Of a DNA stretch of 64,000 bases, positions 45,992 to 54,360 are shown piece by piece (the first letter of the stretch is position 1; each line of letters starts with the position of its first letter). The stretch comes from an uncultured Gammaproteobacteria bacterium. Lineage in GTDB: Bacteria > Pseudomonadota > Gammaproteobacteria > Steroidobacterales > Foliamicaceae. Both the position numbers and the translations under genes were made by a program. The notes beneath the pieces are model-generated. The model saw only the letters and a program-made list of their open reading frames with translations. It did not search any database and was not told the origin of the DNA. The DNA is taken from positions 3,050,443 to 3,114,442 of the forward strand of contig OX639965.1 in assembly GCA_951828235.1 (NCBI GenBank). Direction: 5' to 3'.

Positions 45992-47877
45992 TCGGCGCGA
46001 ATCCCGGCGCTTGTGAGCTTCGCTTCGACTTCTCCCAGGATCGTCGGGTCGTCGATCGTGGCGGGAAACGCATACTCAAGGCCGTCGGCGATTTTCGCCA
46101 GCACGCCGCGCAGGACCTTGCCGGAGCGCGTCTTGGGCAATCGATCCACCACCAGTGCCTTGCGGAAAGCGGCCACCGGGCCGATGTGCTCGCGGATCAG
46201 GGCGATGCACTCTTTCACTACCGCATCCTCTTCCCGCGAGATCCCGGACTTCAGACACAGAAATCCCAGCGGCACCTGCCCTTTCAGGGCGTCGGCGATA
46301 CCGGTGACCGCGCACTCGGCCACGTCCGGGTGCATGGCGAGCACTTCCTCCAGCGCGCCGGTCGAAAGACGATGCCCGGCCACGTTGATGACATCGTCTG
46401 TCCGGGTCATGACGTAGAGATAGCCCTCGGCGTCCATGTAGCCGGCATCTCCGGTCGTATAGCAGCCGTCGAAGTCGCTCAGGTAGGTTTCTCGGAACCG
46501 TTCGTCGGCCTGCCAGAGCGTCGGCAGGGCCCCGGGCGGCAAGGGAAGCCGGCACACGATGGCGCCGGTCTCGCCCGCCGGAACTTCGGCGCCCGAATTA
46601 TCGACCACCCGCACGTCCCAGCCCGGCAGCGCCTTGCCGGCCGAGCCCGCCCGCACGGGGAACAGGCCTTCGCCCAGCAGGTTCCCGGCAACCGCCCAGC
46701 CGGTCTCGGTCTGCCACCAGTGGTCGATTACCGGCACGCCGAGCACCTTCCCCGACCACTCCAGCGTATCCGGGTCGCATCGTTCGCCGGCCAGGAACAG
46801 CGCTCGAAGGCCGCTCAGGTCGTGCTGCCCGGCGTGGGCCAACTCGGGATCGTCCCTCTTGATCGCGCGAATCGCAGTCGGCGCGGTAAACAGCGCATTG
46901 ACGCCATGCTGGCTGACGACCCGCCAGAAGGCGCCCGCGTCCGGCGTACCCACCGGCTTTCCTTCGTACAGCACGGAAGTGGCGCCGGCCAGCAGCGGCG
47001 CATAGACGATGTACGAATGTCCGACCACCCAGCCGATATCGGAGGCCGCCCAGAACACGTCGCCGGCAGCTATGCCGTACAGCGCCTTCATCGACCAGTG
47101 CAGCGCCACGGCGTGCCCGCCGTTGTCGCGCACGATGCCTTTGGGCTGTCCGGTCGTGCCGGACGTATAAAGGATGTAGAGAGGGTCGGTCGCCTTCACG
47201 GGGACGCAATCGGCAGGCTCGGCCGCTTGCACGAAGTCCGTCCATTCCACGTCGCCATCGGCTTTCAGTTCCGCTGCGAGCTCCGGACGCTGCAGGAGGA
47301 CGACAAGCTCCGGGCGATGCGCAGTCTGGGTCAGTGCATCGTCCAGCAGAGGCTTGTATTCCACAACGCGATTGGGTTCCAGGCCGCAACTGGCCGTGAG
47401 GATCAGCTTCGGGCGGGCCTGCGTTATCCGGGTCGCCAGTTCGCGTGCGGCAAAGCCACCGAAGACCACCGAGTGAATCACTCCAAGCCGGGCGCAGGCC
47501 AGCATGGCCATGACCGCCTCGGGAATCATCGGCATGTAGATCAGCGCCCGGTCGCCACGAGAAAGGCCGGCCGCCTGAATCGCCCCTGCCAGTTGCGCCA
47601 CCTGATCGCGAAGCTCTGCATAGGTAAAGCGGCGGATGGCGCCGGTCATGGCGCTGTCGTAAATCAGCGCCGTACGGTCCGCCGCCCCGGAATCCGCGTG
47701 CCGATCCAGCGCGTTGTAGCAGGTGTTCAGTTCCGCGCCGGGGAACCACCTGCCCGACGGCGAACCACGGTCGAGGACCCTGCCCCAACGTCTTGTCCAG
47801 TCAATGCCTTCCGCCGCTTCGGCCCAGAAGGACTCCGGGTCATCCAGCCATCGATTCCGGACGCTGTCGTAGGACAT
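45988..47877 (-). CDS. prpE: Propionyl-CoA synthetase-type acyl-CoA ligase
   Basis: A 629-residue ACS-family ligase activating a short-chain acid with ATP and CoA. The AMP-binding motif YILYTSGTTGQPKG and IVRDNGGHAVAL match PrpE rather than acetyl-CoA synthetase; DHWWQTETGWA and the hinge/core DDVINVAGHRLSTGALEE follow, with Lys in KTRSGKVLRG as the catalytic lysine (a possible acetylation site). The ATG at 47877 gives the usual length. It is cotranslated with the MFS carrier. No prpBCD genes are nearby. Confidence 0.9.
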   Translation of the reverse strand: MSYDSVRNRWLDDPESFWAEAAEGIDWTRRWGRVLDRGSPSGRWFPGAELNTCYNALDRHADSGAADRTALIYDSAMTGAIRRFTYAELRDQVAQLAGAIQAAGLSRGDRALIYMPMIPEAVMAMLACARLGVIHSVVFGGFAARELATRITQARPKLILTASCGLEPNRVVEYKPLLDDALTQTAHRPELVVLLQRPELAAELKADGDVEWTDFVQAAEPADCVPVKATDPLYILYTSGTTGQPKGIVRDNGGHAVALHWSMKALYGIAAGDVFWAASDIGWVVGHSYIVYAPLLAGATSVLYEGKPVGTPDAGAFWRVVSQHGVNALFTAPTAIRAIKRDDPELAHAGQHDLSGLRALFLAGERCDPDTLEWSGKVLGVPVIDHWWQTETGWAVAGNLLGEGLFPVRAGSAGKALPGWDVRVVDNSGAEVPAGETGAIVCRLPLPPGALPTLWQADERFRETYLSDFDGCYTTGDAGYMDAEGYLYVMTRTDDVINVAGHRLSTGALEEVLAMHPDVAECAVTGIADALKGQVPLGFLCLKSGISREEDAVVKECIALIREHIGPVAAFRKALVVDRLPKTRSGKVLRGVLAKIADGLEYAFPATIDDPTILGEVEAKLTSAGIRAE

Positions 47878-47976
47878 TAGCGTTTGCGCTCCCAAGCTTC
47901 TGATCCCGCCGGTTTTTCCGACCAACAGGCCGGGCGCATATTATCCTGCGTCCGCTGCCGCATATACTCGTCGTTG

Positions 47977-49269
47977 ATGAATTCGCCTGTGCGACTACTC
48001 GCCCTTTCCCTCTGCGCAAGCCTCTTTCTTCTTGCGGGCCGGCCGCCTGCAGCTCTGTCGCAGAACCTCGCGGCTGCTGAAGGTCCGGCCTACGACGAGG
48101 CGGACGAGGCCTTGTACCGACAGCGGTTCGAGAGACTGGCCGATCCCGCCTCCGGCATAGGGCTGCCTTTCTATGACACTCTGCAGGACGTTGCGGGGGC
48201 GAACCCGCCGCAAGCGCTGGTGATGGCCAAGATGCCCAGGGTATCTCCCGATGCCCTGGAAGAAGCGATGGAGTATGCGGCAAAGACGAACTCGACCGCG
48301 TTGCTGATCTGGCAGGACGGGCTGATCCAGGCAGCCCGGTATTTCGGAGACGCCACGGCCGTGACAGCGCTCGTGTCCCAGTCGCTGGCCAAGCCGCTGT
48401 CGGTCATCGCCGTGGGACGTGCGATTCAGGAAGGCCATTTTGCGTCCCTGGATGAGTCCGCCGCGAATTACTTCCACGAATGGCGGGACACGCCAAAGGC
48501 CGCCATCAGAGTCCGGCATTTTCTTGACATGCGCTCCGGACTGCTGCGTCAGGCGCCGGGCACCGGGATCGACGACGTTCTCAACCGCGTATACCTGCAT
48601 CCCCGGCATGACGAAATCCTCATCAACGAATACCCTCTTGTGGGGAAGCCGGGCAGCCGCTACGACTATGCCAACGCCAATTCGGAACTGGTGGCGCCGC
48701 TGATCGAACGGGCGACCGGCGAGCAGTATGAGGACTGGGTCGCCGAGGAAGTGCTCAAGCCGCTGGGCGCGGCGGGCGGACAGGTCTGGATGAACCGTGA
48801 AGGCGGGACGGCGCATGCCGGCTGCTGCTGGCTCCTCCCGGCCGAAACGTGGCTCAGGCTGGCCATCCTTTTGATCAATGACGGCATGGCGGGCGGGCGG
48901 CGGCTGCTTCCGGAAGGTTTTGTGCGGGAAATGAGCACCGCAACGCCGCAGAATCCGCACGCGGGCATGGGCGTTTACGTCGCGGGCGACTACATCAGGG
49001 GCCGCGGAGCCGCGAATCCCGAATTACCGGTAGGCAGGACCCTTCACGGCGAACCGTACCTGGCTGACGACCTGTTCCTCTTCGACGGCAACTCCAACCA
49101 GGTGATCTACATTGTCCCTTCAGCGGGCCTGGTCGTTGCACGGCTGGGCAACCGGCCTCCCGCCGGTACCGAATGGGACAACGCCTACCTGATCAATACG
49201 CTGCTGCGCGGACTCGACGACGAGATCCGGTCCGGTCTGCGCCCGCAGCCGCTTCCCGCGCAGGACTGA
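47977..49269 (+). CDS. Secreted beta-lactamase-related serine hydrolase
   Basis: A 430-residue class C-like penicillin-binding/esterase family protein. A signal peptide (about 30 residues, LLALSLCASLFLLAG) begins at the ATG 47977. The SxxK motif is VSQSLAKPL and the YxN motif is YDYANANSE. The third HxG-type motif near the C-terminus is not clear. The start was moved in from 47884 to place the signal first. These enzymes are esterases, peptidases or beta-lactamases; activity unknown. Confidence 0.85.
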   Translation: MNSPVRLLALSLCASLFLLAGRPPAALSQNLAAAEGPAYDEADEALYRQRFERLADPASGIGLPFYDTLQDVAGANPPQALVMAKMPRVSPDALEEAMEYAAKTNSTALLIWQDGLIQAARYFGDATAVTALVSQSLAKPLSVIAVGRAIQEGHFASLDESAANYFHEWRDTPKAAIRVRHFLDMRSGLLRQAPGTGIDDVLNRVYLHPRHDEILINEYPLVGKPGSRYDYANANSELVAPLIERATGEQYEDWVAEEVLKPLGAAGGQVWMNREGGTAHAGCCWLLPAETWLRLAILLINDGMAGGRRLLPEGFVREMSTATPQNPHAGMGVYVAGDYIRGRGAANPELPVGRTLHGEPYLADDLFLFDGNSNQVIYIVPSAGLVVARLGNRPPAGTEWDNAYLINTLLRGLDDEIRSGLRPQPLPAQD

Positions 49270-49270
49270 C

Positions 49271-50137
49271 TCAGAGCTTGGGCCGCCCCATGGAACTGAG
49301 CAGGCTCCACTGCCCGTTTTCGTAGACCCACACATGGATGTTCTCGAATCGCTGGTCGACCGCCTCACCGGTGGGCATGCGGGTCCGATGCGTGCTGAAG
49401 AAACTGATCGCGGTGTTCCCTGAAAAGCTGATGCCGTCAAGCTCCAGCGTCAGTTGCTCCTGGTCCCGGCCGCGCATCTGCTCCGCGCCGGACCGTAACT
49501 GATCGGTCCCCGAGGGCGTGGTCCAGCCCGGCGGCCATCCCAGATACTGTTCCGAAGCGTTGTCAACGTAGAACTGCATATCGCCTTTGCTGCGCCCGGC
49601 AAAGATGGCCTGCTCCTTCGCCCAGATATCCTCCTTCGCCATTTCCGGGTCGTAGCCCGGCGAGGCGGAGCGACCGAGCGCACCGAGCAATTTCCACTCG
49701 CCCTCTTCCCGCACCCAGTTGTGGGCGATATGGAACCGCTGATTTACCTCTTCGCCAGTGGGCAGGCGGGTCCGGTGGGTGGTGTAGTAGATGACCGCCG
49801 CGTCGCCGGAAACGGCGATGCCGCCGAATTCCAGCGTGAGTTCCTCGTGAACCTGCCCTTCTACCCGGGACACACCCGCCCGCAGCCGATCCAGCCCCTC
49901 GGGGGCATCCCAGCCCGGCGGCCAGCCCACGTATTGCTCCGAAGCGTTATCGATATAGAACTGGGGGTCGGCTCGTCTGCGCGCGGCATATACCGCCTGC
50001 TCCTTCGCCCAGATCGCCTCTTTCGCGGCCTCCTTTGCTGCCTCGGCATCAGCCTGCGGGGATTCACCCGCGCAAGCGCCGAGCGCCAACGCGAAGGCCA
50101 GAGCCGTGAGTCGTGTGCTCAGTATGGACACGTTCAT
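49271..50137 (-). CDS. Lipoprotein with two tandem NTF2-like (SnoaL/DUF4440) domains
   Basis: A 288-residue protein. Signal peptide with lipobox LGAC (Cys22), then two domains (about 38-158 and 168-286) that align with each other: each opens IWAKEQA and has YxDNASEQYxGWPPGW, THRTRxPTGE and VxENGxW or VREEGEW. NTF2-like domains bind or convert small ligands. The single-domain paralogue at 50764-51237 has the same motifs. It follows a cupin gene with a 1-base gap. Substrate or role unknown; the doubled domain probably forms the pocket an NTF2 homodimer would otherwise make. Confidence 0.82.
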   Translation of the reverse strand: MNVSILSTRLTALAFALALGACAGESPQADAEAAKEAAKEAIWAKEQAVYAARRRADPQFYIDNASEQYVGWPPGWDAPEGLDRLRAGVSRVEGQVHEELTLEFGGIAVSGDAAVIYYTTHRTRLPTGEEVNQRFHIAHNWVREEGEWKLLGALGRSASPGYDPEMAKEDIWAKEQAIFAGRSKGDMQFYVDNASEQYLGWPPGWTTPSGTDQLRSGAEQMRGRDQEQLTLELDGISFSGNTAISFFSTHRTRMPTGEAVDQRFENIHVWVYENGQWSLLSSMGRPKL

Positions 50138-50138
50138 G

Positions 50139-50654
50139 TCATTTCTCCGAATCAGCGGGCCGTTTGGCGGGCGGCACGAACCGCATCCATTCCATCAACT
50201 CCTCGACGCCCTCGGGACGCGGGAAGGCGTCGGGCATCGGTTCTCCGCGGCGGCGCTTTCTGCCGATACCGCGAAACCAGTGCTCCAGACCGGGTGGCAG
50301 AAAGACCCAGAACAACTCCATGTCCTCATCACCGGTGTTCTCGACGATATGGCGCGCGTAGCGGCCGAAAAGCACGGTCGAACCCACCGTGAGCGGGTAC
50401 TCATTCCCCTCGATTTCGACCCGGCCGCTGCCCTTGTGGACGAAAATCAACTCGTGGTTTCGCCGATGGCCGTGTTCACGAATGTGACAGCCCGGAGGAA
50501 GCAGCTGCGTGCCCGAGGTAAAGCCGTCATAGGGCGTATTCTCCGGTGTGAGCTTGAGGTCGACGTAGCCGCGAGAGGGAAGCGGCTGCCAAAGGGACTC
50601 GCCCTCGCCAGGGCCGATCACCGCCCACCAGGGCTCGTTGTGCCGGTCGTTCAT
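50139..50654 (-). CDS. Cupin domain protein
   Basis: A 171-residue single cupin. Motif 1 is HIREHGHRRNHELIFVHKGSG (His, His and Glu for a metal), and motif 2 is LFGRYARHIVENTG (His). It may bind Fe, Mn or another metal and could be an isomerase, oxygenase or binding protein. It lies between two NTF2-like lipoprotein genes, 1 base before the double-domain gene, as one operon on this strand. No signal peptide, so cytosolic. Confidence 0.85.
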   Translation of the reverse strand: MNDRHNEPWWAVIGPGEGESLWQPLPSRGYVDLKLTPENTPYDGFTSGTQLLPPGCHIREHGHRRNHELIFVHKGSGRVEIEGNEYPLTVGSTVLFGRYARHIVENTGDEDMELFWVFLPPGLEHWFRGIGRKRRRGEPMPDAFPRPEGVEELMEWMRFVPPAKRPADSEK

Positions 50655-50763
50655 GAATCACCCTCCTTTGCAAAGCGGGACGCTCATAATACTTCCGGCC
50701 GTCCGGCCGGGGGCGCGAGCAAATGGAAGGGGAAGCAGGAACCCGGTGGACGCAATCCCCTGC

Positions 50764-51237
50764 CTATTGCACCTTTGTTCGGCCCAGCGCACCGAGCAGC
50801 CGCCACTCGCCCTCTTCCCGGACCCACACGTGGGCGATATCGAACCGCTGATCCACACTCTCGCCGGTGGGCATGCGGGTGCGGTGCGTGCTGTAGTAGA
50901 TCACTGCCGCGTTGCCGGAAAACGTGATGTCGCCGAACTCCATAGCGAGTTCCTCCTGATCCACTCCGCGCATCTGCTCCACGCCCGCCCGTAACTGGTC
51001 GATACCCGATGGAGTGGGCCAGCCCGGCGGCCATCCCATGTAATGCTCGGAGGCATTGTCCACGTAGTACTGCAGGTCCCCTTCGCCGCGCGCAGCATAA
51101 ATGGCCTGTTCCTTCTCCCAGATCTCATCCCGGGCTGTCTGCCTGTCGTACCCGGTGTTCTCCGAACCCTGTTCGATGCAGGCCGTGAAAACCATCGCAA
51201 TCGCGACGCTTGCCGCGCACATTCGCACTAGTTTCAT
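50764..51237 (-). CDS. Lipoprotein with one NTF2-like (SnoaL/DUF4440) domain
   Basis: A 157-residue paralogue of one half of the protein at 49271-50137. Signal with lipobox FTAC (Cys20), then IWEKEQAIYAAR, YVDNASEHYMGWPPGW, THRTRMPTGE and VREEGEWRLLGALGR. It is first in the three-gene operon with the cupin and double-domain lipoprotein. It resembles each repeat of the double protein more than typical family members, so the set arose by local duplication and fusion. Confidence 0.82.
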   Translation of the reverse strand: MKLVRMCAASVAIAMVFTACIEQGSENTGYDRQTARDEIWEKEQAIYAARGEGDLQYYVDNASEHYMGWPPGWPTPSGIDQLRAGVEQMRGVDQEELAMEFGDITFSGNAAVIYYSTHRTRMPTGESVDQRFDIAHVWVREEGEWRLLGALGRTKVQ

Positions 51238-51333
51238 AACCGGCTATTCCCCTCTTGCCTCCGGAACCCATCATTCTGCCTGAATAGTGACATGTGACAG
51301 AATGGCGCAGCGGCACAGAATTAGAGATCTCAA

Positions 51334-52086
51334 ATGAAAGGTACTATTGCCCGGCGCAACTTTCTGTTCAGCATAATTGGTCTGACCCTGGCGACTCCGG
51401 TGCTTTCTCAAGAAAATCAGACAGTCCTCGTGGTGGGAGCCTCGGGCGGAACGGGCCGTTTCATCATCACCATGCTGCAGGAGCGGGGGTACGAGGTGGT
51501 GCCGACCAGCCGCAATCCCGAACGGGCTGCAGCGACGGTGGGGGGCAGCTTCAACTGGCGGCGTATGGACCTGACGTCCAGGGAAAGCGTGGATGGCGCG
51601 GTCAGGGACGTCGACTTCGTGATTACCGCCCACGGTGCAACGGAAGCGCAAGGGCGGAACGACCCGGAACAGGTGGACTGGATCGGCACCCGTTATCTCA
51701 TCGATGTGGCGAAGAGCATCGGCGTAAAGCACTACGTGATGATTTCGGCGGCGAGCGCCGGCAATCCGGATTCGCCGCTCAACGAGCGGTTCGGCAATGT
51801 CCTGATATGGAAAGGACGCGCCGAGGACCACCTCCGCAGTTCCGGCCTTCCCTATACGATCGTGCGCGGTCCGGGCCTGCGTGACAATCCGGGCGGGCAA
51901 AAGCCCATCGTTCTCGAACAGGGCGGATCAGGCCGCCGCTTGCTGGAACGCGAAGACCTGGCGACCGTCACGGTTGCCGTATTGAACAACGAGGCCGCGA
52001 TGGGAAAGACCTTCGTCGCCCGGAACGCCGACGACGGCGCAAGCATCGAGCTCCAGGAGCAACTGCAGGGCCTGCTGCCGGACTGA
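51334..52086 (+). CDS. Tat-signal NAD(P)-binding (NmrA/SDR-like) protein
   Basis: A 250-residue protein. The N-terminus MKGTIARRNFLFSIIGLTL carries a twin-arginine motif (ARRNFLF) before a hydrophobic run ending near VLSQ. The mature part is an atypical SDR/NmrA fold: VLVVGASGGTGRFI, PTSRNPERAA for NADP, and DFVITAHGATEA, with the later IWKGRAEDHLRSSGLPYTIVRGPGL of the family. Tat export moves folded, cofactor-bound proteins, so export with NAD(P) bound is plausible. Divergent from the NTF2-lipoprotein operon. Role unknown. Confidence 0.82.
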   Translation: MKGTIARRNFLFSIIGLTLATPVLSQENQTVLVVGASGGTGRFIITMLQERGYEVVPTSRNPERAAATVGGSFNWRRMDLTSRESVDGAVRDVDFVITAHGATEAQGRNDPEQVDWIGTRYLIDVAKSIGVKHYVMISAASAGNPDSPLNERFGNVLIWKGRAEDHLRSSGLPYTIVRGPGLRDNPGGQKPIVLEQGGSGRRLLEREDLATVTVAVLNNEAAMGKTFVARNADDGASIELQEQLQGLLPD

Positions 52087-52142
52087 TACGTGCGGCGCAG
52101 TTGTTACGGGCACAAAGACCACACGGGATGGAGTTGCGAGGG

Positions 52143-52523
52143 CTATAGTTGCCGGGCGCCTTCCAGTCGCGCCAATGCCTTATCGAACGTGCCTAACGGG
52201 ACATGCCCGGCTTTTCGCGCCGCCTCCAAGATAAGGCAATCGGAAAAGTCGGCGGCGGTCTCCCGCTTGAACGCTGCTTGCGCACGCCGGACGGCACCTT
52301 CGTCCTGAAGCGTTATCCGTTCGTGTTCCAAAAGCATGCCGACGACGGTGGCGATCCGCCTGCGTCCCAGTCCGTAAACGGACTCCAACACCCACGCGGT
52401 CTCCGCCAGCACCAGTAGCGAAACCCACGCCCCGGGCGCTACGAAATCTTCGGCGGCGGCAACTTGTCCCGGGTCGTCTCTTACAATCAGCCGAACGAGA
52501 ACATTCGTATCAACGGCGCGCAT
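52143..52523 (-). CDS. vapC: PIN-domain toxin, VapC type (module 1)
   Basis: A 126-residue PIN ribonuclease. Acidic residues: Asp in MRAVDTNVLVR, Glu in LAETAWVLE, and Asp pairs in DFSDCLILEAAR and LGTFDKAL, all as in active VapC toxins. The ATG at 52523 starts exactly at the PIN fold and overlaps the AbrB-type antitoxin gene by 14 bases. A decayed copy of this operon's promoter and vapC start is at 54891-55021. Confidence 0.9.
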   Translation of the reverse strand: MRAVDTNVLVRLIVRDDPGQVAAAEDFVAPGAWVSLLVLAETAWVLESVYGLGRRRIATVVGMLLEHERITLQDEGAVRRAQAAFKRETAADFSDCLILEAARKAGHVPLGTFDKALARLEGARQL

Positions 52524-52770
52524 GTTTGCGCTGGATTTGCGAGCGAATTCCGGCATCCATGCCGGCAGTATCAACGGGATCGGGCGGCGTGGGGAAAACA
52601 GCATCGTGGATGTCCCTTGAAGAGTACTTCGAGGCCTTCCGCACTACGATTTCCGCGTCTTTCTCGCGCCATTCGATTCTGGAACCGGGAGCCAGTCCCA
52701 ACTTCTGGCGCACGAGAGCAGGCACGGACACTTGTCCCTGGGACGTAATCTTGGATTCAACGGGTTCCAT
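52510..52770 (-). CDS. vapB: AbrB/MazE-type antitoxin, VapB (module 1)
   Basis: An 86-residue antitoxin. The N-terminal swapped-hairpin DNA-binding domain is SKITSQGQVSVPALVRQKLGL with SRIEWREKDAEIVVRK; the C-terminal ~35 residues, which bind the toxin, end MDAGIRSQIQRKHARR. It partners the PIN toxin at 52143-52523. A palindrome 33 bases upstream of its start (52803-52822) is the likely operator. Confidence 0.88.
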   Translation of the reverse strand: MEPVESKITSQGQVSVPALVRQKLGLAPGSRIEWREKDAEIVVRKASKYSSRDIHDAVFPTPPDPVDTAGMDAGIRSQIQRKHARR

Positions 52771-52802
52771 CTCTTCACACCTCCGCTTCGGATACCGATT
52801 AT

Positions 52803-52822
52803 CTTACCATTACCCCGGTAAG
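52803..52822. promoter_or_regulatory. Probable VapB operator (module 1)
   Basis: CTTACC (52803-52808), 8 bases, GGTAAG (52817-52822): a perfect 6-base inverted repeat in the promoter region of the vapBC genes, 33 bases upstream of the vapB start. The same region, with the palindrome decayed, recurs in the fossil at 54958-55019, which shows it was part of the duplicated module. Binding is inferred. Confidence 0.55.
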
Positions 52823-52888
52823 GAACCCCAATTCAGCGCTCACCCTGATGTACAACTGGAATTATTCTTCTGATACTTGACTGCATAA

Positions 52889-52900
52889 TATGCATGCATA
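52889..52900. promoter_or_regulatory. Palindrome upstream of the RHH-PIN module
   Basis: Perfect 12-base palindrome TATGCATGCATA, flanked by direct repeats CTGCATA (52881-52887 and 52903-52909), 36 bases upstream of the antitoxin start. A TTGACT box lies just before (52877-52882). This fits an operator for the ribbon-helix-helix antitoxin; function inferred. Confidence 0.5.
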
Positions 52901-52935
52901 GACTGCATATACTTGCATCTACTGGAGGAACAGGC

Positions 52936-53187
52936 ATGAAGACCATGACGATTCGCGGGGTCCCGGCTGAACTGGCCGCGGCGCTCGAAAGCGAAAAGCG
53001 GAGGCGCGGAACATCCTTGAACCGCACCGTGCTGGAGCTGATACGCGAAGCTCTGGGGCTGTCTGATGCCGGCGTGCGCAGTAACGGCTTGCGCCAGCTT
53101 TCTGGGTCCTGGAGCGAAGACCAGTACCAGGAATTCAAGCGCGCCACCGCCAACTTCAACCGGATTGACGAAGAACTCTGGCGATGA
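52936..53187 (+). CDS. Ribbon-helix-helix antitoxin (FitA/VapB type)
   Basis: An 83-residue antitoxin. The RHH region is MKTMTIRGVPAELAAALESEKRRR with SLNRTVLELIREALG, and the C-terminal WSEDQYQEFKRATANF probably contacts the toxin. GGAGG precedes the ATG at 52936. It overlaps the PIN toxin gene as ATGA. This module differs from the AbrB-type one, so the two antitoxins are not homologous. Confidence 0.87.
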   Translation: MKTMTIRGVPAELAAALESEKRRRGTSLNRTVLELIREALGLSDAGVRSNGLRQLSGSWSEDQYQEFKRATANFNRIDEELWR

Positions 53188-53585
53188 ACCGGATCTGTCT
53201 GGATGCCTCCGCCTACAGCAATTTCCAAAGGGGACAGCGTGGCGCCGTCGATCTGATCGACATGGCGGATTGGATTGGGATGCCCAGCGTCACCCTGGGT
53301 GAATTGTGGGCCGGTTTCCTCTCGGGAGGCCGCATGGAGTCGAATGTTGCCCAGCTACGGGAGTTTCTGGCTCACCCTTTCGTTGAGATCGTGAGTGTGG
53401 ACGATGACGTGGCCCGCATCTATGGAGAAATCGTAACGGACCTCCGCACCCGGGGCGAACCGCTGCCGACCAATGACATCTGGATTGCAGCGACCGCCGC
53501 ACGATCCGGCGCAACAGTACTGACCTTCGACGCACACTTCCGAAAAATCGCCCGCGTGGCCGCCGCAGTGCTCTCGCCCCAGTAG
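53184..53585 (+). CDS. PIN-domain toxin (module 2)
   Basis: A 133-residue PIN toxin. Asp in CLDASAYSN, Glu in LGELWAGF, Asp in TNDIWIAATA and Asp in LTFDAHF give the acidic site. Translated from an ATGA overlap with the RHH antitoxin. It resembles the FitB/VapC group that cleaves RNA. The site is intact, so activity is likely. Confidence 0.88.
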   Translation: MNRICLDASAYSNFQRGQRGAVDLIDMADWIGMPSVTLGELWAGFLSGGRMESNVAQLREFLAHPFVEIVSVDDDVARIYGEIVTDLRTRGEPLPTNDIWIAATAARSGATVLTFDAHFRKIARVAAAVLSPQ

Positions 53586-53658
53586 AGCCTCTCCGACATC
53601 CTCATTCCGTCTTCGGGAGTTAGTTACTCTTCCCATTTGAACGAGGCAAGCTGCGTTT

Positions 53659-53682
53659 AGTGTACACTTAGAAGTGTTAACT
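53659..53682. promoter_or_regulatory. Phd-type operator
   Basis: Perfect 10-base palindrome AGTGTACACT (53659-53668), which contains the TGTACA core of Phd/YefM operators, next to an inverted half-site: ACACTT-AG-AAGTGT spans 53664-53677, and TTAACTA follows. It lies 15-38 bases upstream of the Phd antitoxin start. The match to a known operator core makes it the best supported TA operator here. Confidence 0.7.
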
Positions 53683-53696
53683 ACAGGATATCCACC

Positions 53697-53945
53697 ATGG
53701 AAATGACTGCCAAAAGCTTGAGAAGCCGCATCGCGGAAGCGCTGGCCTGCGCGGAGCGTGGCGATTCGGTCACGATTACCTATCGCGGCAAACCCAGGGC
53801 GCGGCTCGTGGGAATCCGGCAGCGTCACGAAGGGGCCCCCAACGGTCAAGGACTTGCCGGGTTTGGCATGTGGAATGACCACGAAAACATGCAGGATGTT
53901 GACGCCTACGTTCGGGAGCTGCGCAATCCCCGGCATGCTGGCTGA
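53697..53945 (+). CDS. Phd/YefM-family antitoxin
   Basis: An 82-residue antitoxin: MEMTAKSLRSRIAEALACAERGDSV forms the N-terminal Phd fold, VTITYRGKPRARLVGI continues it, and the C-terminal toxin-binding helix holds DVDAYVRELRN. A strong TGTACA operator lies upstream. The toxin gene starts 11 bases before this gene ends. Phd antitoxins paired with PIN toxins are known. Confidence 0.87.
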   Translation: MEMTAKSLRSRIAEALACAERGDSVTITYRGKPRARLVGIRQRHEGAPNGQGLAGFGMWNDHENMQDVDAYVRELRNPRHAG

Positions 53946-54360
53946 TACCGATGTCCTGATCTGGTTTTTTCGCGGGAAACAATCTGCGCGAACGGTACTT
54001 GAAGAATGTCAGACCGTTGAACTCTCGGCAGTTACCTACATGGAGCTCGTTCAGGGGGCTCGCAACAAGAACGAACTCAAGCTTTTGCGCCAATCGATAA
54101 GCGCAAACAGCTGGCATATCCTCCCAATCACCGAGAGTGTGAGCTATCGTGCGACGACATACATCGAGAGTTATGCGTTATCCCATGGGATGCGGCTGGC
54201 CGATGCCCTGATAGCAGCCACGTCCATCGATCTCGGCCTTACGCTGATCACTGCCAATGTCCGGCACTACGATTTCCTTAGCGGCATTTCTCTAAGTCGC
54301 TACCGGCCTTACAACGCAATGGAGACCAGTTCCGCGAATCGGGCCGCATGGAATACGTAG
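53935..54360 (+). CDS. PIN-domain toxin paired with Phd (module 3)
   Basis: A 141-residue PIN toxin: Asp in MLADTDVLIWFF, Glu in VTYMELVQGAR, Asp in LADALIAATS and Asn/Asp in ANVRHYDFL. It overlaps the antitoxin by 11 bases. Its last 110 bases of core (54199-54308) recur, with 4 changes, at 55891-56000 as a detached fragment. The C-terminus (METSSANRAAWNT) overlaps a small ORF. Confidence 0.88.
   Translation: MLADTDVLIWFFRGKQSARTVLEECQTVELSAVTYMELVQGARNKNELKLLRQSISANSWHILPITESVSYRATTYIESYALSHGMRLADALIAATSIDLGLTLITANVRHYDFLSGISLSRYRPYNAMETSSANRAAWNT

Noticed and set aside
46186..47880. 564-codon open frame antisense to the propionyl-CoA synthetase gene
   Set aside because: Shadow of a well-supported gene, with low-complexity Arg/His/Gly-rich translation and no domain.
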